DNA of 64,000 nt. It comes from Bradyrhizobium paxllaeri. Lineage in GTDB: Bacteria > Pseudomonadota > Alphaproteobacteria > Rhizobiales > Xanthobacteraceae. The DNA lies in contig NZ_CP042968.1 in NCBI RefSeq assembly GCF_001693515.2, positions 3,162,001-3,226,000 on the forward strand, read 5' to 3'. A program made the translations under genes and the position numbers. Shown here in pieces: positions 19,318 to 27,994 of this stretch (positions are counted from its first letter, which is position 1; every line of letters starts with the position of its first letter). Below the pieces are notes generated by a model, which did not search any database, was not told where the DNA came from, and was given only the letters and a program-made list of their open reading frames with translations.

Positions 19318-19956
19318 ATGATCTACGAACTGCGAACTTATACCGTAAAGCCTGGCACGCTCGGCGACATGATCAAGGCCGCGAGCACGATATCGCGCGA
19401 GATCCGCAAGGACGATTACGGCAAGCTGGAAGGCTACTGGTCGACCGAGATCGGGCCGCTCAACCAGGTCCTCCACATGTGGAGCTACAACAGTTTCGAC
19501 GAACGCATGAAGATGCGCGCGGAGCTCGCGAAGAACCCGCGCTGGACCGGCGAGTACGTACCGCTGATCCGTCCCTTGCTGGTCCGTCAGGAGGTCCGCC
19601 TGATGAACGCGGTGAGGCCGCCGGTTGCGCCGGCCTCGACGGGTAATGTCTACGAACTGCGCAATTACCGCGCCAAGGCGGCGGGCGGCCTCAAGCAATG
19701 GCTGGATGCGTTCACCGGCGTGCTGCCGGAGCGCGAGAAGTATTCAAAGATTGTCGGCCTCTGGACCGCCGAAGCGGGGCAGCCGAACGAAGCCTGCCAC
19801 ATCTGGGCCTATCCGAGCCTCAACGCGCGCGCCGAAGCCCGGGGCAATGCGATGAAGGATCCCGCGTGGCAGGAGTTCCTGGGCAAGGGGCCGGGCTTCC
19901 TCGAGGAGATGCACTCGACCATCATGCTGCCGGCGCCGCATTCGCCGTTGAAGTGA
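19318..19956 (+). CDS. NIPSNAP family protein, two domains
   Basis: A 212-aa protein made of two repeated ferredoxin-like alpha/beta barrels. The first opens with MIYELRTYTVKPGTLGDM and the second, near residue 105, with VYELRNYRAKAAGGLKQWL. Each is followed by a similar block: GYWSTEIGPLNQVLHMWSYNSFDER and GLWTAEAGQPNEACHIWAYPSLNAR. Bacterial NIPSNAP proteins are small dimeric alpha/beta-barrel proteins of unknown function, sometimes near catabolic genes. A good ribosome binding site (GGGGAGG) precedes the ATG. Confidence 0.9.
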   Translation: MIYELRTYTVKPGTLGDMIKAASTISREIRKDDYGKLEGYWSTEIGPLNQVLHMWSYNSFDERMKMRAELAKNPRWTGEYVPLIRPLLVRQEVRLMNAVRPPVAPASTGNVYELRNYRAKAAGGLKQWLDAFTGVLPEREKYSKIVGLWTAEAGQPNEACHIWAYPSLNARAEARGNAMKDPAWQEFLGKGPGFLEEMHSTIMLPAPHSPLK

Positions 19957-19968
19957 GTTGCGAAGTAT

Positions 19969-20045
19969 GTAGCCCGGATGAGCGAAGCGATATCCGGGAC
20001 TACTCTCTCAGCGTTCCCGGATGTCGCTGCGCTCATCCGGGCTAC
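19969..20045. repeat. Palindromic intergenic repeat
   Basis: Two arms of about 31 bases (beginning GTAGCCCGGATGAGC and ending GCTCATCCGGGCTAC) form a long imperfect hairpin between convergent genes. Elements of this GTAGCCCGGATGAGCG type are abundant in Bradyrhizobium and relatives and resemble REP or MITE-like repeats. It may also act as a bidirectional terminator. Confidence 0.85.
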
Positions 20046-20048
20046 GGC

Positions 20049-20993
20049 TCACGCATCCTTCAAATAATAGTTCGCTCGTTTCCCCAGCGCGATCCGCCGC
20101 AGCACGCGGCGCATCGCCATCGAGGCGCGCAGCGGTTTGATCGCCGTCGTCACCGTGCGATAGAACGCGAGTTTCAGCGCATCGAGCACCGGCTGTTTGC
20201 CGGGCGGCTGCTGCGGCAGGCCGATGCCGCGCAGCATCGAATTGAAGAAGTGCAGGTCGTTCATCCGCCGCACCTCGCGCGTCTTCCAGGTGATTGCCAT
20301 CGAGATCGAGAACGAGCCTGATGTGCGCACCCAGTGCGGCCATTGATAGGGCACGTAGCATCCGTCGCCTGCGAACAGGTGGAATTCGGTGCCGCGCGGC
20401 GCGAGGCTCTCATCGTATTTCAGGTTGCGATGCTTGGTCATCGAGCGCTCGATCTCGTCGTCGGAGACGATCGAGCGGTCGGTGTTGTCGAAGATCGTGA
20501 AGAACTTTTCGCCGTGGATGTGTACGAAGAAATTGTCTTCGCTGTCGAGATGGAACGGCGTGGTCGAGTTCGGCGAGGACACGAACAGGAATCCCTCGAC
20601 CTGCTCGAAGCCGGCATCGAGCAGGCTGTTGAAGCCGCGGGCACGGGCGACTGACAGCAGCGTGTCCTCCAGCAGCGCCCGGTATTCCGGCGAGTTCTCC
20701 ACGCGCTTGAGCACCATCCAGGCGCCGGCGGTCTCGATGCTTTTCACGACTTCGACCGGGTCGAGGTCGACGCTGGGAATCGCATCCGGGTCCTGGCTGA
20801 TCGCGACCTTGCCGGAATTATATTCGATCAGGTCGCGCGGCAGTTCGGAGGCCAGTTGCGCAATGCGCGGCAGCGTCAGCAGCGGATGGCCGGCGAGCCT
20901 GTGACGGGTCGCGAACGGTTTCAGCGGGAAATCGCGGCGAAGGGCGTCGTGGTCGGCCGTAATGACCGGCGCGATGGCGGTGAGCGTATTCAT
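20049..20993 (-). CDS. Cupin-like (JmjC-type) protein
   Basis: A 314-aa protein of the cupin_8/JmjC-like fold, expected to be an Fe(II)/2-oxoglutarate-dependent oxygenase or a relative. TPFHLDSEDNFFVHIHGEK (near residue 155) supplies an HxD pair, and YVPYQWPHWVRTSG (near 222) supplies a distal His: the usual two-His-one-Asp iron site. The start ATG lies directly against the stop of the FemAB-like gene upstream, so the two are co-transcribed. No signal peptide is visible. The substrate is unknown; the partner suggests modification of a peptide or a polysaccharide-linked group. Confidence 0.8.
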   Translation of the reverse strand: MNTLTAIAPVITADHDALRRDFPLKPFATRHRLAGHPLLTLPRIAQLASELPRDLIEYNSGKVAISQDPDAIPSVDLDPVEVVKSIETAGAWMVLKRVENSPEYRALLEDTLLSVARARGFNSLLDAGFEQVEGFLFVSSPNSTTPFHLDSEDNFFVHIHGEKFFTIFDNTDRSIVSDDEIERSMTKHRNLKYDESLAPRGTEFHLFAGDGCYVPYQWPHWVRTSGSFSISMAITWKTREVRRMNDLHFFNSMLRGIGLPQQPPGKQPVLDALKLAFYRTVTTAIKPLRASMAMRRVLRRIALGKRANYYLKDA

Positions 20994-22268
20994 CTAGGAT
21001 TTCTCCTGCCGTGCTCTGATAAAATGGACGAGGCGGCGCGCCGGCTCGCGGATCGCGCCGCGCAATGCGAGGGCGGCGCGGATCAGCGACACGACCGGAT
21101 CGTTCCGCCGCAGCGGGATCAGGACGTCGCCGATCGCAAGGCGTCCCCGCCAGATCGGGTTGATCATGGGATGGTCGGGGTTGGCGGTGGAATCCACCGT
21201 GGCAATGGCCGGGTCGGCGCAGAGATGCTGCGTCAGCTCCAGCGTCAGTTGCACGCCCGGCGAAAATTTCGCAAAGCGCTCGTCGACGCCGAGCTTGAAG
21301 TAGAAGGCGCGGTCCTGGTGGCGCAGCACGATCGCCGCCGCCACCGGGCGCTCGCCGGCGCGCAAGGTGACGATCTCGCACTGGCCGGTCTCGGCCAGAG
21401 CTGACGTGGCACGGCGGACGAAGGTGGCGTCGCCCTCGTCCTGACCGAGCGCGGTGCCGCGCTGGCCTTTCCAGCCGCTGGCTTCCAGCACCAGGAATGT
21501 TTCGATGGCGGCAGCGATCTCGGCAGGCGTCCGTGCCACATCGAAATGCACGGCGCCGTGTTCGGCGAGTCGATTGCGCTGGCGGCGCAGCTCTTTCAGT
21601 TTCTTCGCGCCAAGCGCTTCGCGCAGCAGCGCGTCCGCGTCACCGGTGGCGTCGAGGCAGGCGCGGACATGCGATTGCAGCACCAGCGGCTGCATGCCGC
21701 CGCGATGCAGGACCTCGCTAAAGGCCTTCATGGCCGCGCCATCCAGCGAGGTGGCGCGGAGTATCAGGGCATGCGCGCCGGCCCGCCGGGCCCGCTGCAG
21801 GATGTCCGTCACCGCTTCCGCCGCCATATCGTCGTCGAGCAGTGGCGTGCAAAGCGTTCCATAGGGGTCGGCGCTGACCAAAGCAGGCAGTGGAATTTTG
21901 TAGGCGCGCCACATCGAAACCACCGGCACGAGACCGATCAGGGTGGACGCATCGCGCCACGCGCCGAGCGCGGCGGCATTGCCACGCCCTGGCGCCGAAG
22001 CGTTCACCGCCAATTCCCATTCGGGCAGGTAGTATCCGTTCGGCTCCGCGGCGCGCGTTGAAAGCGCACGCCATTGGTTCGCCGAAACGTTGGCGAGCGG
22101 CGTTAGCGCCCCGCCGGAGCCCGGCGCACGTGCGTCTGCGTCCTTGCCCGATGCGCGGCGCACCGTCGATGTATCTGCAATATCGGCCACTTCCCCGATC
22201 CCCGTTCGCGATTTATTTGGCCGGCGACGCCTGGAGGGCGCAGCGTGGTCATCGCGTTCACGGGGCAA
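20994..22268 (-). CDS. GNAT / FemAB-like acyltransferase (CelD/BcsL type)
   Basis: A 424-aa protein whose first 55 residues are disordered and charged. It continues with two acyltransferase-like halves: WRALSTRAAEPNGYYLPEWE and LVPVVSMWRAYKIPLPAL in the first, and KKLKELRRQRNRLAEHG, FLVLEASGWKGQRGTAL, RAFYFKLGVDERFAKFSPG in the second. The 'KLG.DE.FA.FSPG..L' block is a hallmark of the CelD/BcsL-related GNAT proteins that use acyl-CoA or aminoacyl donors. It probably acts in the cytosol. The downstream cupin-like gene starts immediately after its stop, forming a two-gene operon. Confidence 0.85.
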   Translation of the reverse strand: MPRERDDHAAPSRRRRPNKSRTGIGEVADIADTSTVRRASGKDADARAPGSGGALTPLANVSANQWRALSTRAAEPNGYYLPEWELAVNASAPGRGNAAALGAWRDASTLIGLVPVVSMWRAYKIPLPALVSADPYGTLCTPLLDDDMAAEAVTDILQRARRAGAHALILRATSLDGAAMKAFSEVLHRGGMQPLVLQSHVRACLDATGDADALLREALGAKKLKELRRQRNRLAEHGAVHFDVARTPAEIAAAIETFLVLEASGWKGQRGTALGQDEGDATFVRRATSALAETGQCEIVTLRAGERPVAAAIVLRHQDRAFYFKLGVDERFAKFSPGVQLTLELTQHLCADPAIATVDSTANPDHPMINPIWRGRLAIGDVLIPLRRNDPVVSLIRAALALRGAIREPARRLVHFIRARQEKS

Positions 22269-22406
22269 GGCTAGGGGAAAGAGGTGGAAAATCGCGTTGT
22301 GGCGAGGGTCGGATTTGAGCGGTCGCGTTAACGAAGCGTTTAGGCTGACAGGTAGCCGTGGGGCGCTCTCAAGCTCCGTTCGGGCGCGGACCCCCTGTCT
22401 GTAGGG

Positions 22407-22814
22407 CTAGACCGGCTCGTAGTTCTCGCTCATGCAGGTATCCTCGGCTTCGACCTTTTGCCGGTCGGCGATCAGGCCGTCGGCAATCTCGATCCGATAG
22501 GTCTGCGTGCCCAAGGGCTTGCCGGTCACCGAAACCACTTCGGCCTTGACGCAGGCGGTCCAGCCGGGGCCGCGGAGGTTGGGGCGCGGTTCGGAGACGC
22601 GAACATGGGTCGGTTGCGAAGCCGCCATAAACACCGAGTCCAGCTTCTGCCGCAGCAGCATCTTGACGTCGGGCGGGGTTCCCAGCGTGGGCGGGTCGGG
22701 CGCCTTGCCGCGCATGAAGTCGGGCACCGGCGCGCGGACGTCGGCGAAGCCGCAGCCCGCGAGCGTCAGCGCTGCGCCCACCACCAGTGCTATATGAACC
22801 GCAATCCGCCGCAT
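22407..22814 (-). CDS. Putative lipoprotein
   Basis: The start at 22814 (MRRIAVHIALVVGAALTLAG) places a lipobox LAGC at residues 18-21, so Cys21 would be lipidated and the mature protein anchored in the membrane envelope. The rest is a small domain of about 110 residues with PNLRGPGWTACVKAEVVS and YRIEIADGLIADRQK, ending EAEDTCMSENYEPV; two further cysteines may pair. The family is conserved in Bradyrhizobium-like bacteria, as far as I recall, without known function. Confidence 0.75.
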   Translation of the reverse strand: MRRIAVHIALVVGAALTLAGCGFADVRAPVPDFMRGKAPDPPTLGTPPDVKMLLRQKLDSVFMAASQPTHVRVSEPRPNLRGPGWTACVKAEVVSVTGKPLGTQTYRIEIADGLIADRQKVEAEDTCMSENYEPV

Positions 22815-23033
22815 CGGAGGTTGTTTTACCCCGGCGGCGCGATTCCGAACAGGGGATTGCCGCACACATTATGATCTCGCGACTGTGATTTGGATCACTG
22901 CAGGAGATTCTGCGCCTGCGACAACATCGCCTTCCAATCGGGCCGCCGTCACGCCTCGCATGGCGCGGCCGGCTTGAACCTTTGGCTTCGAGGGCGTGAC
23001 CAACCGAAGCCTGCATTGTCGGGAGGTGGCATC

Positions 23034-24479
23034 ATGTTCCGTCACACGTTGTTCAGGTTGATGGTTCCCGCGGCGTTGCTTTTGGGCGCGCCGTCTGCGT
23101 TCGCCGAAAATCGCCTCGCGCTGGTGATCGGCCAATCCGCCTATCGCTCGGTGCCGGCGCTGCCCAATCCGGCCAATGACGCCAAGGCGGTCACGAAATT
23201 GCTGACCGATTCCGGCTTCGAGGTTTCGACCGCGGCCGATCTTTCGCAGAACCAGATGCGGGAGGCGGTGAGCGAATTCGCAGGCCGCGTGGCGGCCAAG
23301 GGCGCCGACACCGTGGCGCTGGTGTTTTACGCCGGCCACGGCTTGCAGGTTGACGGCGAGAATTTTCTCATTCCGGTCGACATCGATGCGAAGCGCGAAG
23401 CCGATATTCCGATCCAGGCGGTGCGCCTCAACGACATCCTCAATACGCTGGCCTCGGTGCCGAGCAGGATGCGCATCCTGATGCTCGATGCCTGCCGCAA
23501 CAATCCGTTTCCCGAGCTGAAGACCGCCGGCAGCGGGCTGGCGCTGGTCGATGCCAAGGTCGGCGCGCCCGGCACCTTCCTGTCGTTCTCGACCTCGCCC
23601 GGCGCGGTCGCAGAGGACGGCGCCGGCAACAACAGCCCCTATACGACGGCGCTGCTCGCGGCCGGCAAGGAGCAGGGGATTCCGATCGAGGAGACCTTCA
23701 AGCGGGTGCGGCTGGCGGTGAACAAGGTCACCGAAGGACGGCAGACGCCGTGGGACAGCTCGTCGCTCACCGAGGATTTCCGCTTCTCCGGCGCCTCCAT
23801 CGCCGGTCCCAAGCCTGCAGCTGCGCCCAAGAAGTCGGTTGCCGAATGGACGCGCGACCTGAACGGCAAGCCGGTCGAGGTGGCGAACGAGTTGATCGTG
23901 GCCGACGGCACCGACGAAGCCTATGAGGCCTTTGCCGGCCTCTATCCGCAGACGTCGCTCGGACGGCTGGCGCGCGATTGGCTGGTCCGGCACCGCCGCA
24001 TGGTGGCGTGGAATAACGCCGTACTCGTCAACACCGCATCCGGCTATCGCTCGTTCCTGACGCGATTCCCCGACAGCGATCTCAGTGCGACCGCGCGCAA
24101 GCTGGAGGAGCGGCTGCGCAATCGTCCCGAGTTCACGCCGGCCGTTGCGGCCGCCAACGCTGCTTTGCCGCAAAACGTTGCGTTCGCCGCGCCGATGTGT
24201 CCCTGCAACGTGCAGCCGCCGCAGCAGCAGCCGATCAAGGTCAATGCACCGGTCCGGCGTATCGAACGGGATCCGCCGAAGCGCGTCGATCGCAAGCCGC
24301 CGCGGCGCGTGCGCGAGCCGGACGACGATGTCGTGGTCGTTCGCCGTCCGCCCCCGCGCGTGGTGTACGATGCGCCGCCGCCGCCGCCGGTCAGCATCGG
24401 CATCGGAATTGGCCTCGGCGGGTTTGGCGGCGGCCGCGGCGGCAACTATGGCGATCATGGCGGCCGGGGTAGATACTGA
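23034..24479 (+). CDS. Secreted caspase-like (peptidase C14) protein
   Basis: The start is ATG 23034 after GGGAGGTGG; the open frame from 22890 lacks a signal sequence. The 481-aa product has a signal peptide (about 1-24, cut after AFA) and a caspase/metacaspase domain from about residue 25 to 250. The catalytic His is in FYAGHG (near 103) and the catalytic Cys in MLDACRNNPF (near 157). After it come a helical region and a C-terminal tail of proline/arginine-rich then glycine-rich sequence (PPPPPVSIGIGIGLGGFGGG). Export of a metacaspase with such a tail suggests a periplasmic or surface role. The substrate and trigger are unknown. A strong hairpin follows the stop. Confidence 0.88.
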   Translation: MFRHTLFRLMVPAALLLGAPSAFAENRLALVIGQSAYRSVPALPNPANDAKAVTKLLTDSGFEVSTAADLSQNQMREAVSEFAGRVAAKGADTVALVFYAGHGLQVDGENFLIPVDIDAKREADIPIQAVRLNDILNTLASVPSRMRILMLDACRNNPFPELKTAGSGLALVDAKVGAPGTFLSFSTSPGAVAEDGAGNNSPYTTALLAAGKEQGIPIEETFKRVRLAVNKVTEGRQTPWDSSSLTEDFRFSGASIAGPKPAAAPKKSVAEWTRDLNGKPVEVANELIVADGTDEAYEAFAGLYPQTSLGRLARDWLVRHRRMVAWNNAVLVNTASGYRSFLTRFPDSDLSATARKLEERLRNRPEFTPAVAAANAALPQNVAFAAPMCPCNVQPPQQQPIKVNAPVRRIERDPPKRVDRKPPRRVREPDDDVVVVRRPPPRVVYDAPPPPPVSIGIGIGLGGFGGGRGGNYGDHGGRGRY

Positions 24480-24500
24480 CGTGCCAATAGGGTAATCGAT

Positions 24501-24529
24501 CCCGCAAGCGTTTAGGTTGCGCTTGCGGG
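24501..24529 (+). terminator. Strong hairpin between caspase-like and PQQ dehydrogenase genes
   Basis: CCCGCAAGCG and CGCTTGCGGG form a perfect 10-bp stem with a 9-base loop, 22 bases after the caspase-like stop codon. It lacks a following T-run, and its 3' arm runs into GGGGG just before the PQQ dehydrogenase start at 24536. It may be a terminator, or a structure that masks the ribosome binding site of the next gene. Confidence 0.6.
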
Positions 24530-24535
24530 GGCAGC

Positions 24536-26590
24536 ATGCGAAATCCGGTTCGTCTATTCATTTCCTTCGTTGCCATTTTCTGCCTCGGTATCTCGCTTCC
24601 TGCTAACTCCTGGGAGCATTGGGGCGGCGACCGCGGCGGATCGCGGTTTTCGCCGCTGAAGCAGATCACATCAGACAATGTCGGCAATCTCGTTCGCGCC
24701 TGGGAGTTTCGCACCGGCGATCTCGACCGCCGCGCGCCCGAGGTGATGAAGCGGACCAAGTTTCAGGCGACCCCGCTGCTTGTCGAGGACAGCCTGATCT
24801 TCTGCTCGCCCTTCAACGAAGTCATCGCGCTCGATCCCGGCAGCGGCGCGCAGAAGTGGCGATACGATCCGAAGATCCCGACCAATCAACGCCCGGCCAA
24901 CCGCTACAATTGCCGTGGCGTCGCCTATTGGGTCGACGGCAAGGCGCCCGAGACCGCCGCCTGCCGCGCGCGCATCTTCATGGGCACCAACGACGCGCGC
25001 GTGATCGCGCTCGACGCGCGGATCGGCGTTCCCTGCGCCGGGTTCGGCGCCAATGGCGAGATCAGGCTCGACATCGGCATGCCGCTGGAATGGCCCGGCG
25101 AATTCCAGATCACGTCGGCGCCCGTCATTATCGGCGACACCGTCATCGTCGGCTCCGCAATCGCGGACAACCGCCGCGCCGAGGCGCCAGCCGGGACGGT
25201 GCGCGCCTTCGATGCGCGGACCGGGCAATCGCGCTGGAGTTTTGACCCGCTGGTGCATGACGGCGTCACGGCCGGCCATGCCAATGTTTGGGCGCCGATG
25301 TCGGTGGACGAGGAGCGCGGCCTGGTGTTCCTGCCGACGTCGTCGCCGAGTCCGGACTTCTGGGGCGGCAAGCGGCCCGGCAACAACGACTACGCCAATT
25401 CAGTCGTGGCGCTGCGCGCCGGGACCGGCGAACGGGTCTGGTCGTATCAGACCGTGCATCACGACGTCTGGGATTACGATCTGCCGGCGCAGCCGACATT
25501 GGCACGCATCGATACGTCCGAGGACCAGCGCGACGTCGTGATCCAGCCGACCAAGCAGGGTTTTGTGTTCGTGCTCGACCGCGACACTGGCAAGCCGATA
25601 TGGCCGGTGGAGGAGCGCAGCGTTCCGCAGGGCGGCGCCGAAGGCGAGCAGCTCTCGCCGACGCAGCCGTTCCCGACCCATGTGCCGGCGCTGCTGCCGC
25701 AGCGGATTTCGGCTGATGACGTGTTCGGCCTTATTCCGTTCTGGGACGGCGAGGCCTGCCGCGCGCAGGTCGCGTCGGCGCGCAATGACGGTCTCTACAC
25801 GCCGCCGTCGACGCAAGGCACCGTGGTGCATCCGATGACCGGTGGCGGCGTGAACTGGGGCGGAGCGGCGTTCGATCCGGTCAATCAGATCCTTTACGCC
25901 AACACGACGCGGGCGATCCATATCGTCAAGCTGCTGCCGCGCGCGACGATCGCCGATGGCTTCAACCCGCCGCCCGGTCACGACTTCGGACGACAGCAGG
26001 GCACGCCGTTTGCGATGACGCGCGCGGTCGCGTTGTCGCCGCTCGGGCTCTTATGCAACAAGCCGCCCTGGGGCGAGATGGTCGCGGTCGATCTGAAGGC
26101 CGGGAAGATTCTCTGGCGCGCGCGGGTCGGCACGACGGAGGATCGCGCGCCGCTCGGCATCGCTCTTCCGTTCGGCACGCCGCTCGTCAGCGGCGTCGCG
26201 ATCACCGCCGGCGGCCTCGTCTTCAGCGGCGCGATGGATGCGTATCTGCGCGCCTTCGACGCGCGATCGGGGCAGGAGCTGTGGCAGGGCCGGTTGCCGG
26301 TGCCGGGCGTTGCCAATCCCATGACGTATCTATGGAAGGGCGAGCAATATGTCGCGATCGGCGCCGGCGGTCATTCCGAGTCGGGCACGACCATCGGCGA
26401 CAGCGTGGTGGCGTTTCGCCTGGCGCGGCCGGGCGAAACGCCTTCGCTGTGGTCGCGAACCATCGACCGGCCGGGCGGAAGATTCTCAGCCGGTGCGGCC
26501 GCGGCTGCGGTCGTGGTGCTGCTGATGGCGATGCTGGCCTGGCGCTGGCGGCGGAATCGAAAACTACGAAAACAACCCCATGCACAGTAG
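24536..26590 (+). CDS. PQQ-dependent dehydrogenase (quinoprotein glucose dehydrogenase-like)
   Basis: A 684-aa periplasmic quinoprotein oxidising a sugar or alcohol and passing electrons to the respiratory chain. A signal peptide (MRNPVRLFISFVAIFCLG) is followed by an eight-bladed propeller with tryptophan-docking-type repeats: WEHWGGDRGGSRFSPL, VIALDPGSGAQKWRYD, VWSYQTVHHDVWDYDLPAQP, GGVNWGGAAFDPVNQ, YLRAFDARSGQELWQG. PTLARI, PTKQGFVFVLDRDTGKP and GVAITAGGLVFSGAMD are family-typical. Unlike membrane glucose dehydrogenase it lacks the five N-terminal helices; instead one helix (about 650-672, VVVLLMAMLAW) and a basic tail anchor it at the C-terminus. No PQQ biosynthesis genes are nearby. Confidence 0.9.
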   Translation: MRNPVRLFISFVAIFCLGISLPANSWEHWGGDRGGSRFSPLKQITSDNVGNLVRAWEFRTGDLDRRAPEVMKRTKFQATPLLVEDSLIFCSPFNEVIALDPGSGAQKWRYDPKIPTNQRPANRYNCRGVAYWVDGKAPETAACRARIFMGTNDARVIALDARIGVPCAGFGANGEIRLDIGMPLEWPGEFQITSAPVIIGDTVIVGSAIADNRRAEAPAGTVRAFDARTGQSRWSFDPLVHDGVTAGHANVWAPMSVDEERGLVFLPTSSPSPDFWGGKRPGNNDYANSVVALRAGTGERVWSYQTVHHDVWDYDLPAQPTLARIDTSEDQRDVVIQPTKQGFVFVLDRDTGKPIWPVEERSVPQGGAEGEQLSPTQPFPTHVPALLPQRISADDVFGLIPFWDGEACRAQVASARNDGLYTPPSTQGTVVHPMTGGGVNWGGAAFDPVNQILYANTTRAIHIVKLLPRATIADGFNPPPGHDFGRQQGTPFAMTRAVALSPLGLLCNKPPWGEMVAVDLKAGKILWRARVGTTEDRAPLGIALPFGTPLVSGVAITAGGLVFSGAMDAYLRAFDARSGQELWQGRLPVPGVANPMTYLWKGEQYVAIGAGGHSESGTTIGDSVVAFRLARPGETPSLWSRTIDRPGGRFSAGAAAAAVVVLLMAMLAWRWRRNRKLRKQPHAQ

Positions 26591-27052
26591 CTAAAGCATC
26601 GCGAATGCGCTCGAGACCATCGCCACCGGCTTGTTGTCGGCGGCGGAAAGCAGCGTGACGCGGCCAAAACTCATGGTGCGGCCGAGGCGGACAACGCGGG
26701 CATCCGCCAGCACGTCGCTGGCGGAGACCGCGCGCATGAAATGCGTGGTCTGGTCGACCGTCGTCATCGGCCGGTAGCCGCGGTTGGCGGCGAGGTTGGC
26801 GATCACCATCGCGGTGTCGGCGAATGCCATCAGCGCCTGGCCCGAAACCGTGCCGCCATTGCGGCACAGCCGCTCCGAGAACGGCAGGCGCAGCACCGCG
26901 CCCGGCTGCCAGTCGGCGGCATCCGCGGGCGGGGTAGCGTCAAAGTGTTCGATCGACAGATTGAGATCCATCACCCATGGCGCAAAGACCTCGCCAAGCA
27001 CCCGCCTGGCTTCCGCAATGCCGAATTCCGCCGTCTGTGGCTGTTGTTGCAT
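26591..27052 (-). CDS. PaaI-family hotdog thioesterase
   Basis: The start is taken at 27052 (MQQQPQTAEFG). The 153-aa product is a single hotdog domain: LRLPFSERLCRNGGTVSGQALMAFADTAM contains the long hotdog helix with a catalytic-like Asp, and TTVDQTTHFMRAVSASDVLAD is the following strand pair. It probably hydrolyses a small acyl- or aryl-CoA in the cytosol. The stop codon lies directly against the stop of the convergent PQQ dehydrogenase gene with no spacer. Confidence 0.85.
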   Translation of the reverse strand: MQQQPQTAEFGIAEARRVLGEVFAPWVMDLNLSIEHFDATPPADAADWQPGAVLRLPFSERLCRNGGTVSGQALMAFADTAMVIANLAANRGYRPMTTVDQTTHFMRAVSASDVLADARVVRLGRTMSFGRVTLLSAADNKPVAMVSSAFAML

Positions 27053-27282
27053 GAACGTGCGCTTCCTCGTTCGATCTTGTTGTCGGCGCATTGTAGTGGT
27101 CATTGAGGCGAAGGGAACAGCGGCGGCGGGCGGCAGGTGCAGTGTCATTTGCAGCGATTGAGCGCCATCGCCGCAAATTGCGCGATTTCCGGCATCGAAC
27201 CAAAGGTGGGGAGCGCTTGGCGAGGCGGTTGCGCCGGTGGTATCTTTCCCGAAACGCCGAAAGCGTCCCAAAGGAGAGCGTC

Positions 27283-27567
27283 ATGAGAGTGCTGAGCGCG
27301 GCCGTGGTGGTGGTGTTGTTGACGATGCCGGCCTACGCGCAGATGTCGACCCCCAACATCAACCTGATGCCTGAGTTCCAGTCCAAATCGCCGGAGGAGA
27401 AGGAGGCGGATGCGATCAAGGATAAGGCCTACAAGGAATCCTTGAGGAAGATTCCCGATGCCAAGGCCTCTTCCGATCCCTGGGGTACCGTGCGCAGCAC
27501 CGATACGCCCAAGGCCGCCGCGCCCACCAAGCAGTCGAAGAGCAAGACCGGCACCAGCAGCCAGTAA
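27283..27567 (+). CDS. Small secreted hypothetical protein
   Basis: The start at 27283 follows AAGGAGAG. The 94-aa product has a clear signal peptide (MRVLSAAVVVVLLTMPAYA, cleaved before QMS). The mature part is short, hydrophilic and lysine-rich (SPEEKEADAIKDKAYKESLR, then PKAAAPTKQSKSKTG), with no cysteine. It is probably a periplasmic protein of a type frequent in Bradyrhizobium. Function unknown. It has its own start and stands alone between divergent and downstream small genes. Confidence 0.75.
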   Translation: MRVLSAAVVVVLLTMPAYAQMSTPNINLMPEFQSKSPEEKEADAIKDKAYKESLRKIPDAKASSDPWGTVRSTDTPKAAAPTKQSKSKTGTSSQ

Positions 27568-27648
27568 TGCCTCGCGACAACGGCGAGTAGGATTCGCTCG
27601 TCGCGCCCCCTATATTTGACCTGTCGTCATCGTGTCTGGAGTTGCGAC

Positions 27649-27879
27649 ATGGTCTTTCGTCCGCGCGATCTCGCGAGTCGGATGGCCGGCCGGCGCAAGC
27701 CGGGCGACGGCTATCTGCGCGAGACGTTTACGCTGCCGCGCGACCAAGCGAGGGCGCGGGCGCGCGATTTCCTCACCCGCTATCCCAAGGCCGCCTATAT
27801 GAGCTCGGTCGAGAGCTGGCGCGAGCTGCCTGGCGGCGAGATCGAATTCACGATGCGCCGGCTCGCCAGCGCCGATTAG
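27649..27879 (+). CDS. Small conserved hypothetical protein
   Basis: A 76-aa protein from ATG 27649 with the segment DGYLRETFTLPRDQARARARDFLTRYPKAAY followed by SVESWRELPGGEIEFTMRRL, in two pieces of a single compact domain. It is basic and soluble. The alternation of helix then beta strand ('W..LPGG.IEFTMRRL') suggests a small alpha/beta fold. I recall similar short proteins in Bradyrhizobium and Rhodopseudomonas but no function. A possible hairpin (TTCCGT/ACGGAA) follows the stop. Confidence 0.6.
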   Translation: MVFRPRDLASRMAGRRKPGDGYLRETFTLPRDQARARARDFLTRYPKAAYMSSVESWRELPGGEIEFTMRRLASAD

Positions 27880-27994
27880 GCTTAAGGTTCCGTTCGGTTC
27901 CGACGGAATTATCATCGACACCCCGATTTTTGCCGAATTCCGATAACTCGGTATTCAGGTGTTCCTCCTAGTATTTCTACGTACTGGAGAAACC

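Noticed and set aside
22869..24458. A 529-codon minus-strand frame opposite the caspase-like gene
   Set aside because: Shadow of a gene with intact catalytic motifs and signal peptide.
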